64,000 bases of DNA from Erythrobacteraceae bacterium E2-1 Yellow Sea (GCA_014983025.1 JADCLP010000003.1:1-64000); one strand, 5' to 3'; shown: positions 43,062 through 53,147, counted from the stretch's first letter. Program-made: numbers and translations. Notes: generated by a model from the sequence alone, not told the origin.

Positions 43062-43145
43062 ACCGAAATCGAATTTTCTGACAAACGCCGCTTCAAGCGC
43101 GCGCCGTGCTGTGCCATGGGCGCATGAAACGAACGGACGAGATTG

Positions 43146-45164
43146 ATGACGGAACTGCTCAAGATCAGCCTGCCCGATGGTACGGTGCGTGAAATGGAAC
43201 CCGGCAGCACGCCCGCCGATGTGGCGGCAGCAATCGGCCCGGGTCTGGCCAAGGCAGCAATTGCTGCGCGTGTAAATGGTGAGCTGCGCGATCTGACCCG
43301 GCCTTTTGAGGGCGATGCCGAACTGGCCTTGGTCACCAGCAGGGACGAGGCAGAGGCGCTGGAACTGGCCCGCCATGATTACGCCCATGTGCTGGCAGAG
43401 GCGGTGCAGGCATTGTGGCCAGGCACGCAGATCACCTTTGGTCCGGCAACCGATGACGGCTTTTATTATGATGTGAAGGCGCCTGACAGCCGCGACCCGT
43501 TTGGCATGGACGATCTTCCGGCCATCGAGGACAAGATGCGCGAAATTATCCGCGCTGACAAACCGCTGGTGCGTGAGGCATGGTCACGCCAGCAGCTGAT
43601 TGAGAAATGGCAGGCCGAAGGTGAAACCTTCAAGGCGGAATGGGCACAGGAATTGCCCGAGGGTGAGGAGTTGACTGTTTATTGGTCAGGCAACCCCAAT
43701 GAAGCGGGTTCATGGCTGGATATGTGTCGCGGGCCGCATCTGCCCAGCACGGGCAGGCTGGACCCTGATGCTTTCAAGCTGATGCGTGTCGCCGGTGCCT
43801 ATTGGCGCGGCGACCAGAAGAATGCGCAGCTCACGCGCATCTATGGCACGGGCTGGCTGAACAAGAAGCAGCTCAATGCGCATCTGACGCGGCTGGAAGA
43901 GGCGGCCAAGCGTGACCATCGCAAGCTGGGGCGCGAGATGGATCTGTTCCATCTGCAGGAAGAGGCACATGGCTCTGTTTTCTGGCACCCCAATGGCTAC
44001 AAGATCTGGCGCGAGCTGGAGGCCTATATGCGCCGCAAGATGGATGGCGCCGGCTATCAGGAGGTCAAGACGCCGCAGGTGATGGATGCCCGCCAGTGGG
44101 AACAGTCTGGTCACTGGGGCAAATACCGCGAAAACATGTTCGTCATCCCGGACGAAGTGCCGAACACGGAAGATGAAGGCCCGGTGATTTCGGGCAAGGC
44201 AGACTGGATGGCGCTGAAGCCGATGAACTGCCCGGCCCATGTGTTGATCTTCAAACAGGGAATAACCTCTTACCGTGACCTTCCGATCCGGCTAGGTGAA
44301 ATGGGCTGCTGCCACCGCAATGAACCGCATGGCGCACTGCATGGGCTGATGCGCGTGCGCCAGTTCACGCAGGATGATGCGCATATTTTCTGCACCGAAA
44401 AACAGGTGGTGGAAGAAGTGCGGTCCTTCATCGAGCTGGCCGATAGCGTTTATAAGGATTTTGGTTTTACCTATGCCATCAAGCTGGCGCTGCGGCCTGA
44501 CCAGCGATTTGGTTCGGACGCGGATTGGGACAAGGCCGAACAGGAAATGCGCGATGCCGTGGCCGAAGCGGGCATGGCGAATGATGATTATGGCTGGGAA
44601 GAACTGCCCGGCGAAGGTGCCTTCTACGCGCCCAAGCTGGAATGGCATTTGACGGACGCGATTGGGCGGACATGGCAGGTCGGCACGATCCAGGGGGATC
44701 GTGTGCTGCCCGAACGGCTGGATGCCAGCTATATTGGTGAAGATGGCGACCGCCATCGCCCGGTCATGCTGCACCGCGCGATCTTCGGCAGCTATGAGCG
44801 CTTTATCGGCATTTTGATCGAACATTTTGCCGGTCGCCTGCCGGTATGGCTCGCCCCGGTGCAGGCCGTGGTCGCCCCGATTGTGTCCGATGTGGATGGC
44901 TATGCCAATGAAGTGGCGGCGAAGCTGGAGGCAGCGGGCATTCGCGTCGACACCGATCTTCGCAATGAAAAGATCAATTACAAGATCCGCGAACACTCAC
45001 TGGCCAAGGTCCCGCATATTCTGGTGGTGGGCAAGCGTGAGGCGGAAGAAGGCAGCGTGGCCGTGCGCACGCTGGGCGAACAGCATCAGAAGATGATGAG
45101 CCTGGACGAGGCGATTGCCATGCTGACAGACGCAGCGACCCCGCCGGATCTGCGCCGCAAATAA
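43146..45164 (+). CDS. thrS: Threonyl-tRNA synthetase
   Basis: 672 residues from ATG 43146; a TTG at 43143 directly before is also in frame. The N-terminal TGS domain ([44 protein letters not shown]), the editing domain with [15 protein letters not shown], and the class II core with [18 protein letters not shown]-like [35 protein letters not shown] and [32 protein letters not shown] are all intact. The C-terminal anticodon domain ends in LDEAIAML. It charges tRNA-Thr. A Thr-codon leader with alternative hairpins precedes it (42949-43061), so expression is probably controlled by threonine supply. Confidence 0.98.
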   Translation: MTELLKISLPDGTVREMEPGSTPADVAAAIGPGLAKAAIAARVNGELRDLTRPFEGDAELALVTSRDEAEALELARHDYAHVLAEAVQALWPGTQITFGPATDDGFYYDVKAPDSRDPFGMDDLPAIEDKMREIIRADKPLVREAWSRQQLIEKWQAEGETFKAEWAQELPEGEELTVYWSGNPNEAGSWLDMCRGPHLPSTGRLDPDAFKLMRVAGAYWRGDQKNAQLTRIYGTGWLNKKQLNAHLTRLEEAAKRDHRKLGREMDLFHLQEEAHGSVFWHPNGYKIWRELEAYMRRKMDGAGYQEVKTPQVMDARQWEQSGHWGKYRENMFVIPDEVPNTEDEGPVISGKADWMALKPMNCPAHVLIFKQGITSYRDLPIRLGEMGCCHRNEPHGALHGLMRVRQFTQDDAHIFCTEKQVVEEVRSFIELADSVYKDFGFTYAIKLALRPDQRFGSDADWDKAEQEMRDAVAEAGMANDDYGWEELPGEGAFYAPKLEWHLTDAIGRTWQVGTIQGDRVLPERLDASYIGEDGDRHRPVMLHRAIFGSYERFIGILIEHFAGRLPVWLAPVQAVVAPIVSDVDGYANEVAAKLEAAGIRVDTDLRNEKINYKIREHSLAKVPHILVVGKREAEEGSVAVRTLGEQHQKMMSLDEAIAMLTDAATPPDLRRK

Positions 45165-45180
45165 TGGCCCGGTCCGGTTG

Positions 45181-45936
45181 TTAGCCGATCCAGGTGCTGG
45201 CCAGAACAGGTCCGCCATTCGCTTCACGCAACACCAGCGCGTATCGGTCGGCACCCTGCATGGTGAGCTGCGCGCCCGGTACAGTCACGCTTTTGCGGCC
45301 ACCGTTCCAGCTGACGATGCGCGTTTCTGCGCGCAATACATTGGTATAGCCTATGTCACGCCCGCCATTTTCACCGCGGCCGATGGCCACGGTTACATGA
45401 TTGCTAACGGCCACCAGCATCAACTCTGCACCTTTGGGCGCTGTGCCACCCAAGCCGACCAGCCAATCACCCCTGGGCAAGGCCCGCGTCACAATCGCCG
45501 CAGTGGATTGGCCGCGAGCCTGCAGGACCGCTTTACGTAGATCCTTCTCGCTTGAACCGACAAAGCCGATCCGACCATTGGCAACCATTTGCGGTGTGTA
45601 GATACCGTTCTGGCCGGACAGGCCGCGATGGGCATAGAGGCGTTGCAGCTGGGTGTTTTCTTCGCGCGCCAACGTGTCTTTCCAGCCCAGCCTGTCCCAA
45701 TAGGTGACCGGGCGAGAGATAATTACCATGCCGCTTTCATGCTTTATCCGCGCGACCAGCGCATCTGCGGAGGGGCAAGAAGAACAGCCCTGGCTGGTGA
45801 ACAATTCCACCAGCACAGGCTTGCCATTGTCAGCGATTGATCCCGAAGGGCTGTCCGGCTTTTGACCTTGCGTCAGCACGAATGCGCTCACTACCAGCGC
45901 AGTTGCACCCGCAAATACTGTTAGCAGCCTCGACAT
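45181..45936 (-). CDS. Exported DUF1223-family thioredoxin-like protein
   Basis: 251 residues from ATG 45936; a TTG lies two codons upstream. The N-terminus MSRLLTVFAGATALVVSAFVLTQG is a signal peptide or anchor. VLVELFTSQGCSSCPSADALVARI (about 41-64) holds a CxxC pair on a thioredoxin-like fold, followed by RPVTYWDRLGWKDTLAREENTQLQRLYA and GIYTPQMVANGRIGFVGS, the DUF1223 landmarks. The family has no settled function; an oxidoreductase role in the periplasm is likely. It converges on thrS with a 16-base gap. Confidence 0.88.
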   Translation of the reverse strand: MSRLLTVFAGATALVVSAFVLTQGQKPDSPSGSIADNGKPVLVELFTSQGCSSCPSADALVARIKHESGMVIISRPVTYWDRLGWKDTLAREENTQLQRLYAHRGLSGQNGIYTPQMVANGRIGFVGSSEKDLRKAVLQARGQSTAAIVTRALPRGDWLVGLGGTAPKGAELMLVAVSNHVTVAIGRGENGGRDIGYTNVLRAETRIVSWNGGRKSVTVPGAQLTMQGADRYALVLREANGGPVLASTWIG

Positions 45937-46019
45937 TGGCAAACCTTCCAGGCGATTCTTCTTGCCTGGAGTAATTCGGTGGCCCGCAAGATCGGGTTAC
46001 ATTTGTGCGCAGGTTTCCG

Positions 46020-46145
46020 TCAGAAAGGTAGCGCGCGGCCTGCGGCAATCAATGCCAGGCCGCAGCTGCAGACCAGCGAGAAGCGAATGGCTTCCAGCTG
46101 AATCTCGGCCAGGCGCGCGCGCGATAGGGTTATGACTTTCGACAT
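46020..46145 (-). CDS. Tiny hypothetical protein
   Basis: 41 residues: MSKVITLSRARLAEIQLEAI, then RFSLVCSCGLALIAAGRALPF. A basic amphipathic N-terminal part is followed by a hydrophobic segment with two cysteines (VCSCGLALIAAG). It fills the gap between the DUF1223 gene and the agmatine deiminase gene, on the same strand as both. Composition and codon use look natural and the ATG at 46145 is well placed, but the ribosome-binding site is poor and I know no characterised homologue. Confidence 0.4.
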   Translation of the reverse strand: MSKVITLSRARLAEIQLEAIRFSLVCSCGLALIAAGRALPF

Positions 46146-46186
46146 GGCGCAATTGTCGCGTCAAAACCCTAACAGGTCGTTAAACC

Positions 46187-47158
46187 TTAAAGGCGTGGCA
46201 TTTGTTGGCTGGCGCAGTGAAAGCCGCCCCCGCCCGCCAATACCGCATCACCCGGCAGGCCAATTGTCGCGCGGTCAGGAAACAGCGCAGCAATCGCTGC
46301 CACGCCATCTTCATCATGCGGAGAGCCAAATGTTGGCACCACCACTAGATGCGTGGTGATGGCAAAGTTCACATAACTGGCAGGCTCCACGTGACCGCTA
46401 CGCTCTATCCGCCCTGGTGAGGGGATTTCATGCAGCGTCAGCCCGGCATCGCGGATGCGCTGCGCGGCATCCGCATAGATCAGGGCATTGGGATCGTGCG
46501 CTCCGGTTGCGCGGGGCAGCACCACCTCGCCCGGCGCCACAAACCGCGCCAGATTGTCAACATGGCCATCAGTGTGGTCATTTATCAGTCCATCCCCCAG
46601 CCACACAGTACGGGTAAAGCCCAGGTCACGCGCCAGTCGCGCTTCGATATCGGCACGGGAAAGCTGCGGATTGCGGTTGGGGTTGAGCAGGCATTGTTCG
46701 GTGGTCAGCACGCAGCCGGTGCCATCGCCATCCAGCGCGCCACCTTCCAATATCCAATCGCTTTCCAGTACGGGCAGACTGGCATCGCGGGCCAGTTCTG
46801 CGCCAATCGTCTGGTCACCCGGCATCAGATATTTTTCGCCCCAGCCATTGAACCGGCAACGCAGGGCAGATCCATCTGCCCTTACCAGCGGCCCGGTATC
46901 GCGCAGCCAGATATCGCCATAGCTGCGGCGTTCCAGCACTACCTTGCCGCTACAAAGATCGCGCGCGCGTGCTTCATTGGCTTCATCGCGCACCAGCAGT
47001 CGCACCTGCTGTCCGCTTTCAGCCACAGCATTGGCAAAAGCGGCAATCTGTTCCTGTGCAGCCTCCAGATAGCCCGGCCATTCTTCGGCCAGATGCGGAA
47101 ATCCGATCCACAGCCAATCCTGCGGCGCCCATTCAGGCGGCATCAAAATATCGGCCAT
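46187..47158 (-). CDS. aguA: Agmatine deiminase family protein
   Basis: 323 residues from ATG 47158 (MADILMPPEWAPQDWLWIGFPHLAEEWPG); the frame extends upstream to 47251 without family similarity. Guanidino-group-modifying enzyme motifs are present: DIWLRDTGPLVR, WILEGGALDGDGTGCVLTTEQCLLN, NDHTDGHVDNLARFV (His and Asp) and the C-terminal LAGGGGFHCASQQMPR with the nucleophilic Cys. It converts agmatine to N-carbamoylputrescine, a route to putrescine; peptidylarginine deiminase-like relatives share the fold. The M28 peptidase gene ends 37 bases upstream on the same strand. Confidence 0.92.
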   Translation of the reverse strand: MADILMPPEWAPQDWLWIGFPHLAEEWPGYLEAAQEQIAAFANAVAESGQQVRLLVRDEANEARARDLCSGKVVLERRSYGDIWLRDTGPLVRADGSALRCRFNGWGEKYLMPGDQTIGAELARDASLPVLESDWILEGGALDGDGTGCVLTTEQCLLNPNRNPQLSRADIEARLARDLGFTRTVWLGDGLINDHTDGHVDNLARFVAPGEVVLPRATGAHDPNALIYADAAQRIRDAGLTLHEIPSPGRIERSGHVEPASYVNFAITTHLVVVPTFGSPHDEDGVAAIAALFPDRATIGLPGDAVLAGGGGFHCASQQMPRL

Positions 47159-47195
47159 GGACCGGTTCTCGCAATCTTGTCTTTGGTTGAGGCGC

Positions 47196-48881
47196 TCAAC
47201 AGCCCTTGTCGGCAGCGGCGCAGGCCTCGTCACGAATGGCGCGGAATTCATCGCCTTCGTTCCAATTGGGCCAGCTTTTGCTCATCGCCATCATTCGGCC
47301 CAGACGATAATAGAGCTGCAGATCGGCCATCACGCCCGACCAGTCCCAGCTCTCGTCATATTCATCCTTGGGCCCGTGATAGCGATTGTCGCGATAGTCT
47401 TTGGAGATTTTCTCTCCCGCTTCGCGTCCGCCTTCGACCAGATCCTCACCCCCATCGACGTAGAGCATCGGCACGCCTTTTTGCGCGAAGGCAAAATGGT
47501 CGGAACGGTAATAATAGCCTGCTTCTGGATTGGGATTGGGGGTTGCCACACGGCCATCAGCCACCAGCGCGGAAGTCAGGTATGCGTCAAGCTGCGACTT
47601 GCCCGGACCAACGACGGTTACATCCTTGGCAGGGCCGGCAATCAGGAACGCATCCATATTCACGCCGCCCACAGTCTGTGCCAGCGGGAAGATGGGGTTG
47701 GCGGCGTAATAATATGCACCCAGCAGGCCCTGTTCTTCTGCCGTCACAGCCAGGAATACCAGGCTGCGGCGCGGTGCACCCGCCTTCTTCTGTGCTTGAG
47801 CCAGGGCAACCAGAGCGGCCGTGCCTGTGGCATTATCGATTGCGCCATTGCAGATATCATCGCCATCGGGCGCGGGCGTGCACTGGCCCAGATGGTCCCA
47901 ATGCGCGGTGTAGAAGACATATTCATCAGGCGCTCCGCTGCCTGGCAGAATGCCGATCACATTCTTTGAAGCGTATGATCGGATATCGTTTTTGAAACTG
48001 GTTGAAGCCTTCAGCCCCAAGGGCACAGCTTTGAAACCCTTCTTCTTGGCAAGAGCAGTCAGTTCATCCAGATCCTGGTCTGCTGCCTTCAGGATTGTGC
48101 GGGCAGCATCATTGGTGATCCAGCCATTCATTTGTGTCAGCTGCGGGGCGTTTTCGCCACGCTGGGGGTAAGCCTGCGGGCCAGACCAGCTGCTTTCCAC
48201 CACGTTCCAGCCATAACTGGCTGGTTCGGTGTCATGCACAATCAATGCGCCGGCTGCACCCTGACGGGCGGCTTCTTCATATTTATAGGTCCAGCGCCCG
48301 TAATAGGTCATGGCACGGCCATTGAAGGTGCCTTCCAGCCCGGCAGTCTCCCAATCCGGATCATTGACCAGGATCACCACCGTCTTGCCCTTGACGTCCA
48401 GACCTTCATAATCGTTCCAGCCGCGTTCGGGCGCATTGATGCCGTATCCCACAAACACCATTTCGCTATCCGCCAGCTTGGTTGCTGCATCTTCACGATA
48501 GGTCACGCCAACCCAGTCGGTTGAGTAGGTGAGTTTCAGATCCGTGTCCGCACCCGTGATGGTAAGCGGGGCGTAATCCTTGCCCGTGATTTCAACCAGC
48601 GGGACATCCTGCGTCCATGACCCCTTATTGCCTGGCTCCAGCCCAGCGGCCTGAAATTGCTCAATCAGATAGGCGACGGTTTTCTCTTCACCCACGCTGC
48701 CGGGCATGCGCCCAGCAAATTCATCGGAAGAAAGCATGCGGGTGACGTCCTTCATTGTCTGTTCGGACAAGTCACCGGGCGCGATTTCGGGGATGTCTAA
48801 CGCCTGGCTGGCGCTGTCATCCATACTGCCGCAGCCAGCCAAAGCCAGCGCGACGCCCGCGATAAGCGCGTGTTTGATCAT
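47196..48881 (-). CDS. M28-family metallopeptidase lipoprotein with PA domain
   Basis: 561 residues from ATG 48881; sequence upstream of it to 49010 overlaps the divergent glnE start and is not family-like. MIKHALIAGVALALAGC is a lipoprotein signal with lipobox Cys17. After a first catalytic stretch (EFAGRMPGSVGEEKTVAYLIEQFQAAGLEPG) a protease-associated domain is inserted (LVEITGKDYAPLTI to LIVHDTEPASYGW), then the zinc site follows: FYTAHWDHLGQ, NGAIDNATGTAALVALA, FLAVTAEEQGLLGAYYYA, and YRSDHFAFAQKGVPML. It is an aminopeptidase anchored to a membrane and facing the periplasm or outside. Confidence 0.94.
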   Translation of the reverse strand: MIKHALIAGVALALAGCGSMDDSASQALDIPEIAPGDLSEQTMKDVTRMLSSDEFAGRMPGSVGEEKTVAYLIEQFQAAGLEPGNKGSWTQDVPLVEITGKDYAPLTITGADTDLKLTYSTDWVGVTYREDAATKLADSEMVFVGYGINAPERGWNDYEGLDVKGKTVVILVNDPDWETAGLEGTFNGRAMTYYGRWTYKYEEAARQGAAGALIVHDTEPASYGWNVVESSWSGPQAYPQRGENAPQLTQMNGWITNDAARTILKAADQDLDELTALAKKKGFKAVPLGLKASTSFKNDIRSYASKNVIGILPGSGAPDEYVFYTAHWDHLGQCTPAPDGDDICNGAIDNATGTAALVALAQAQKKAGAPRRSLVFLAVTAEEQGLLGAYYYAANPIFPLAQTVGGVNMDAFLIAGPAKDVTVVGPGKSQLDAYLTSALVADGRVATPNPNPEAGYYYRSDHFAFAQKGVPMLYVDGGEDLVEGGREAGEKISKDYRDNRYHGPKDEYDESWDWSGVMADLQLYYRLGRMMAMSKSWPNWNEGDEFRAIRDEACAAADKGC

Positions 48882-48992
48882 GGGAAAATACCTCTTAGAT
48901 AATATCTTGCTGGCGGCTTTCTTGCAGAGCTGTGGCTGAGGGGCAAGCGTTGCTGACTTGCGCACCGTCTGATCGCAGGGCAGGGAACAGCT

Positions 48993-51695
48993 ATGGCGAT
49001 TGATTGGCATGATGCGATTGCGCGGGCGCGGGCAGAAGCGCCCTTTCTGGCGTTATCTCTGGATCGCCAACCCGAACTGGAATCGTTACTGGCGGCAGGT
49101 GATGGCTCAGCTGCGCTGGAATGGGCCCGTAAGGCTGGCGAGCTGCAGGGGGATGACATTTCTGCGCTGGGGGTTGCGTTGCGGCGCGAAAGGCTGGCTT
49201 TCGCCACAGCATTGGCAATCGGCGATCTGGCGGGGGCCTTCCCATTGGCGCAGGTGGTTGGGGAATTGTCTGCATTGGCCGACCGCGCTCTCGACAGGGC
49301 TATCAGCGGCGCCATTCGCAACCGGGTGGAGGATGCAGAACCACAGGGCTTGATCGCACTGGCGCTGGGCAAGCATGGTGCGGGCGAATTGAATTACAGT
49401 TCTGACATTGATCCGATCCTGCTTTATGATCCGCAGACCCTGCCACGGCGGGATAGGGATGAACCGGGCGAAGCGGCGCAAAGATATGCCCGCGAACTTG
49501 TGAAGTTGCTGAGCGAGAACACGGGTGAAGGTTATGTCTTTCGCGTCGATCTGCGATTGCGACCGGCATCTGAAGTCAGCCCGCTGGCCATATCGGTCGA
49601 TGCCGCTCTGACCCATTATGAAAGTATGGCGCTGACGTGGGAACGCGCGGCATTCATCCGTTCGCGCGCGGCGGCGGGGGATATAGCAGCGGGTGAGGAA
49701 TTTCTGGCCACGATCCAGCCTTTCATCTGGCGGTCCAGTCTGGATTTTGGTGCGATTGAGGAAATCCGCAAGCTGACCCTACGTATCCGGGCCAGCCATT
49801 CCGGCCCACGCGAGCCCGGCCCTGGCTTCAATCTGAAGCATGGCCGTGGCGGGATTCGCGAGATCGAATTTTTTGCCCAGACGCATCAGTTGATCCATGG
49901 CGGGCGCGATCCATCGCTGCGTTTGCGTGGCACACGTGCCGCGCTGGATGCGCTGGCAGCCGCTGGCTGGATCGGTGCGGCTCAGGCGCTGATGCTTGGC
50001 ACAGCCTATGACCGGCTGCGGACCTTGGAACATCGGCTGCAAATGGTGCATGATCGCCAAACCCATGCCCTGCCCAAAGTCGATGCACTGGATGGGGTGG
50101 CACGGCTGGATGGGTTGCGCGATGGTGCTGCGCTGGTGGAGGAACTGACTGAAATTACAGAGCGTGTGGCGCATTGCTATGACACGCTGATTGCTGATGA
50201 TCCCGGCACCACACAGGTGGAGGTGGGGCCGGCGCCACTAGCGCGGCGTCTGGAACAGCTTGGCTTTTCCGAACCTGATCGCGTGGCAGAACGGATCGCT
50301 GGCTGGCGTGATGGGCGCTATCGTGCATTGCGTTCCACCGCTGCGCTGGACGCCTTCGACAAGATGCTGCCCGGCCTTCTGGACGCATTGGCGCAGGTGG
50401 ATGAGCCGGAACGCGCTTTGCTGCGGTGGGAAGGGGTGCTGGCCGGTGCCTCATCCGCCATCAATCTTTTCCGCCTCTTGGAAGCACGGCCCGCATTGCT
50501 GGACCAGTTGGTCGCTGTGCTGACGCTGGCCCCCACGCTGGCAGAGGAATTGGGGCGGCGGCCCGAATTGCTTGATACATTGCTAGATCAATCGGCGCTG
50601 GATTTACCTGGATCGGTGGCAGAACTGGCGCAGCGTATGCGCGCCGGTGTGCAGGGCGATGATTACGAAAAATTGCTGGACCGGATCCGCGTGGTGACAG
50701 GTGAAATGCGTTTTGCCCTTGGCCTGCAACTGGTGAAGGCAGTGCATGATCCACTGGACATTGCGGCTGCATTGTCCCGCACGGCAGAGGCCGCACTGAT
50801 GGTGGCACATCAGGCTGCGGCGCGCGAATTTGCGCGCAATCATGGCGTAATCGACGGGGATGAACTGGTGGTCCTTGGGCTGGGGAGGCTTGGTGGCGGA
50901 GCCTTGACCCATGCATCCGACCTTGACCTGATATATCTTTTTGCCGGGAATAAGGGGCGCGAATCCAATGGAGCGCGGCCATTGGGCGGCACGCTGTATT
51001 TCAACCGGCTGGGGCAAAGGCTCAGCGCGGCGCTATCCGTGCCAACGGCGCAGGGCGCGCTCTATGAAATCGATACGCGGCTGCGCCCGCAGGGAACGCA
51101 GGGGCCGCTTGTGTCCACGGTTGAAAGCTTCGCCATATATCAAAGAGAGGCGGCTTGGACCTGGGAACATATGGCACTGACCCGCGCCCGCGTATTGGTC
51201 GGCAGCGCTGCTGTGCGTGCAGAACTCGCTGCCATTATTGATGATGTCTTGCGGCAGGATCGGGATGAGGGCGAGCTGCGCGAGGCGGTTCTGAAAATGC
51301 GTGGTGATATGGCACAGCACAAATCGCCAGCTGGCCCGCTGGATGCCAAACTGTTGCGCGGGGGGCTGGTTGATCTGGAATTCCTGGTGCACTTCCTGCA
51401 ATTGCGGGACCATGTGGGAATTCGCCCGGATCTGCAGCTGGCGGTTGCCCAATTGATAGAGGCTGGGTTGTTGCCACAGGCCATGCAGCAGGCGCATGCT
51501 TTGATGACGCGTCTACTGGTGTCGGCGCGTTTGCTGGCGCCTGATCTGCAAAAGCCGGCAGGCTTTGCTGCGCAGGCTTTGGCGCAGGCATGCCAGGTTG
51601 AAACCTATGACCTTCTGCTGCAGAAATTTTCGCAGGCACGGCAGGTGGTGGCACAGGGATGGCAGGATATTTTCGGACTGGAAATTGGAGAATGA
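48993..51695 (+). CDS. glnE: Bifunctional glutamine synthetase adenylyltransferase/deadenylase
   Basis: 900 residues, near the usual length. Two nucleotidyltransferase domains are visible: the N-terminal with LGKHGAGELNYSSDIDPILLYD (about 125-146) and the C-terminal with LGRLGGGALTHASDLDLIYLF (about 628-648), each having the SDxD metal motif. HGRGGIREIEFFAQTHQLIHGG and LDAKLLRGGLVDLEFLVHFLQL are the helical regions after each. It adenylylates glutamine synthetase when nitrogen is plentiful and removes AMP when scarce, steered by PII. The bcp gene follows 3 bases later, so the two are co-transcribed. Confidence 0.97.
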   Translation: MAIDWHDAIARARAEAPFLALSLDRQPELESLLAAGDGSAALEWARKAGELQGDDISALGVALRRERLAFATALAIGDLAGAFPLAQVVGELSALADRALDRAISGAIRNRVEDAEPQGLIALALGKHGAGELNYSSDIDPILLYDPQTLPRRDRDEPGEAAQRYARELVKLLSENTGEGYVFRVDLRLRPASEVSPLAISVDAALTHYESMALTWERAAFIRSRAAAGDIAAGEEFLATIQPFIWRSSLDFGAIEEIRKLTLRIRASHSGPREPGPGFNLKHGRGGIREIEFFAQTHQLIHGGRDPSLRLRGTRAALDALAAAGWIGAAQALMLGTAYDRLRTLEHRLQMVHDRQTHALPKVDALDGVARLDGLRDGAALVEELTEITERVAHCYDTLIADDPGTTQVEVGPAPLARRLEQLGFSEPDRVAERIAGWRDGRYRALRSTAALDAFDKMLPGLLDALAQVDEPERALLRWEGVLAGASSAINLFRLLEARPALLDQLVAVLTLAPTLAEELGRRPELLDTLLDQSALDLPGSVAELAQRMRAGVQGDDYEKLLDRIRVVTGEMRFALGLQLVKAVHDPLDIAAALSRTAEAALMVAHQAAAREFARNHGVIDGDELVVLGLGRLGGGALTHASDLDLIYLFAGNKGRESNGARPLGGTLYFNRLGQRLSAALSVPTAQGALYEIDTRLRPQGTQGPLVSTVESFAIYQREAAWTWEHMALTRARVLVGSAAVRAELAAIIDDVLRQDRDEGELREAVLKMRGDMAQHKSPAGPLDAKLLRGGLVDLEFLVHFLQLRDHVGIRPDLQLAVAQLIEAGLLPQAMQQAHALMTRLLVSARLLAPDLQKPAGFAAQALAQACQVETYDLLLQKFSQARQVVAQGWQDIFGLEIGE

Positions 51696-51698
51696 TGA

Positions 51699-52172
51699 AT
51701 GAGTGATGCACCCGCAATTGGCGATCCCTTTCCGCAATTCACGCTGGAAACGCCCGATGGCGGCACCGTGCAATTGTCTGACTTTGCGGGGCAGAAACTT
51801 GTGCTGTTCTTCTATCCCAAGGACAATACGCCCGGCTGCACCACTGAGGCGAAGGATTTTACCTCGCTAAAGGGTGATTTCGATGCAGCTGGCACAGCCC
51901 TGCTGGGGATCAGCAAGGATTCGGCCAAGAAGCACCAGAATTTTATCGCCAAGCATGAGCTGACCACTCCACTGGCGACAGATGCAGAAGAAGGTGGCCT
52001 GTCCGATGCCCTGGGGATCTGGACCGAAAAGCAGAATTACGGCCGCACCTATATGGGCATGGTCCGAACCACCTATCTGATCGATGCCAGTGGCAAGCTT
52101 GCCCGCATATGGAACAAGGTGAAGGTTAAAGGCCATGCGGCAGAGGTGCTGGAGGCGGCCAGGGCGCTCTGA
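51699..52172 (+). CDS. bcp: Thioredoxin-dependent peroxiredoxin, BCP/PrxQ type
   Basis: 157 residues. GDPFPQFTLETPDGGTVQLSDFAGQKLVLFFYPKDNTPGCTTEAKDF contains the peroxidatic Cys in PGCTTE. The nearby second Cys of PrxQ (five residues on) is absent, as the sequence continues TTEAKDFTSL, so a 1-Cys mechanism or an intermolecular partner is likely. GISKDSAKKHQNFIAKHELTTPLATD and YGRTYMGMVRTTYLIDASGKLARIW complete the fold. It detoxifies hydroperoxides. It lies 3 bases after glnE and 7 bases before the DUF455 gene. Confidence 0.94.
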   Translation: MSDAPAIGDPFPQFTLETPDGGTVQLSDFAGQKLVLFFYPKDNTPGCTTEAKDFTSLKGDFDAAGTALLGISKDSAKKHQNFIAKHELTTPLATDAEEGGLSDALGIWTEKQNYGRTYMGMVRTTYLIDASGKLARIWNKVKVKGHAAEVLEAARAL

Positions 52173-52179
52173 CCATATC

Positions 52180-52971
52180 GTGACCTCGCTTGCCCGTGCC
52201 ATTCGCTCTGCGCTCCTGACAGCAGACCCCACCGCCAAATGTTTTGCCACGCGCCGATTGGTGCGTGATTGGCGACAGGGGCGGCTGGGGTGGCAGTTTG
52301 ACGTCACCATGCCGGATCAACCCGCATGGCCAGCGCGGCCTGAATTGCTACCGCCCAGCCAGATGCCCAAGCGGGGCAAGGGTGGGTCAGAACGTGGACG
52401 AATCGCATTGTGGCACGCCCTGGCGCATATCGAATTTGTTGCCATCGATCTGGCGCTCGACATGGCCGGGCGTTTTGGCGGGCAGATGGGCCATGAATTC
52501 GTGGCGGATTTCCTGTCCGTTGCTGGGGATGAAGCGATGCACTTCGCGCTGCTGGCGCGCAGGCTGCGGGCGATGGGCAGTCATTATGGCGATCTGCCTG
52601 CCCATGCGGGGCTGTGGGAAGCTGCATTTGAAACGCGACACGATGTCGCTGCACGGCTGGCCATAGTCCCCATGGTGTTGGAGGCGCGCGGTCTTGACGT
52701 CACGCCATCAACTTTGTCACGGGTGCGCAGCCAGGGGGATTTGGGGGGTGTGAAAATCCTGCAACGAATCCTTGACGATGAAATCCGCCATGTCGCGATT
52801 GGCACCAAGCACTTTATCAGATGTGCAAATCAGCGTGGCGAATCTCCACAGGATGCGTGGAAATCCATGGTCCGGAAGCACTTTCGTGGTCAGCTGAAGC
52901 CACCATTCAACGACTCAGCGCGACTCGCAGCCGGTTTGTCGCGGGACTATTACGGCGGTATTGCTTCGTAA
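52180..52971 (+). CDS. DUF455-family ferritin-like protein
   Basis: 263 residues from GTG 52180 (VTSLARAIRSALLTADPTAK); the frame continues upstream inside bcp. Ferritin-like metal ligands sit in WHALAHIEFVAIDLALDMAGRF (E/H), FLSVAGDEAMHFALLARRL (ExxH), RLAIVPMVLEARGLDVTP and ILDDEIRHVAIGTKHF (ExxH), a di-iron four-helix bundle. DUF455 proteins relate to the MiaE tRNA hydroxylases, but their substrate is not established. It belongs to the glnE-bcp run, with a 7-base gap to bcp. Confidence 0.88.
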   Translation: MTSLARAIRSALLTADPTAKCFATRRLVRDWRQGRLGWQFDVTMPDQPAWPARPELLPPSQMPKRGKGGSERGRIALWHALAHIEFVAIDLALDMAGRFGGQMGHEFVADFLSVAGDEAMHFALLARRLRAMGSHYGDLPAHAGLWEAAFETRHDVAARLAIVPMVLEARGLDVTPSTLSRVRSQGDLGGVKILQRILDDEIRHVAIGTKHFIRCANQRGESPQDAWKSMVRKHFRGQLKPPFNDSARLAAGLSRDYYGGIAS

Positions 52972-53147
52972 AGATTTGCCCGGATAACCACACTCACACG
53001 CCAAAAAGGCTACAAGGTTCCCGTGAAAGCGAGAATTTTTTTGAAGGGTCGCATGGGGGGTGTTCGGAATTGCAGGGAAGCAATCCGAACCGTTCCCAAA
53101 GCACAAGATGACGGTATGCAGGACATACTGCGATAAGGACGGGTCAA

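Noticed and set aside
46430-47995. 521-residue plus-strand frame
   Set aside because: Antisense to agmatine deiminase and the M28 peptidase and spans the boundary between them; no family-like sequence.
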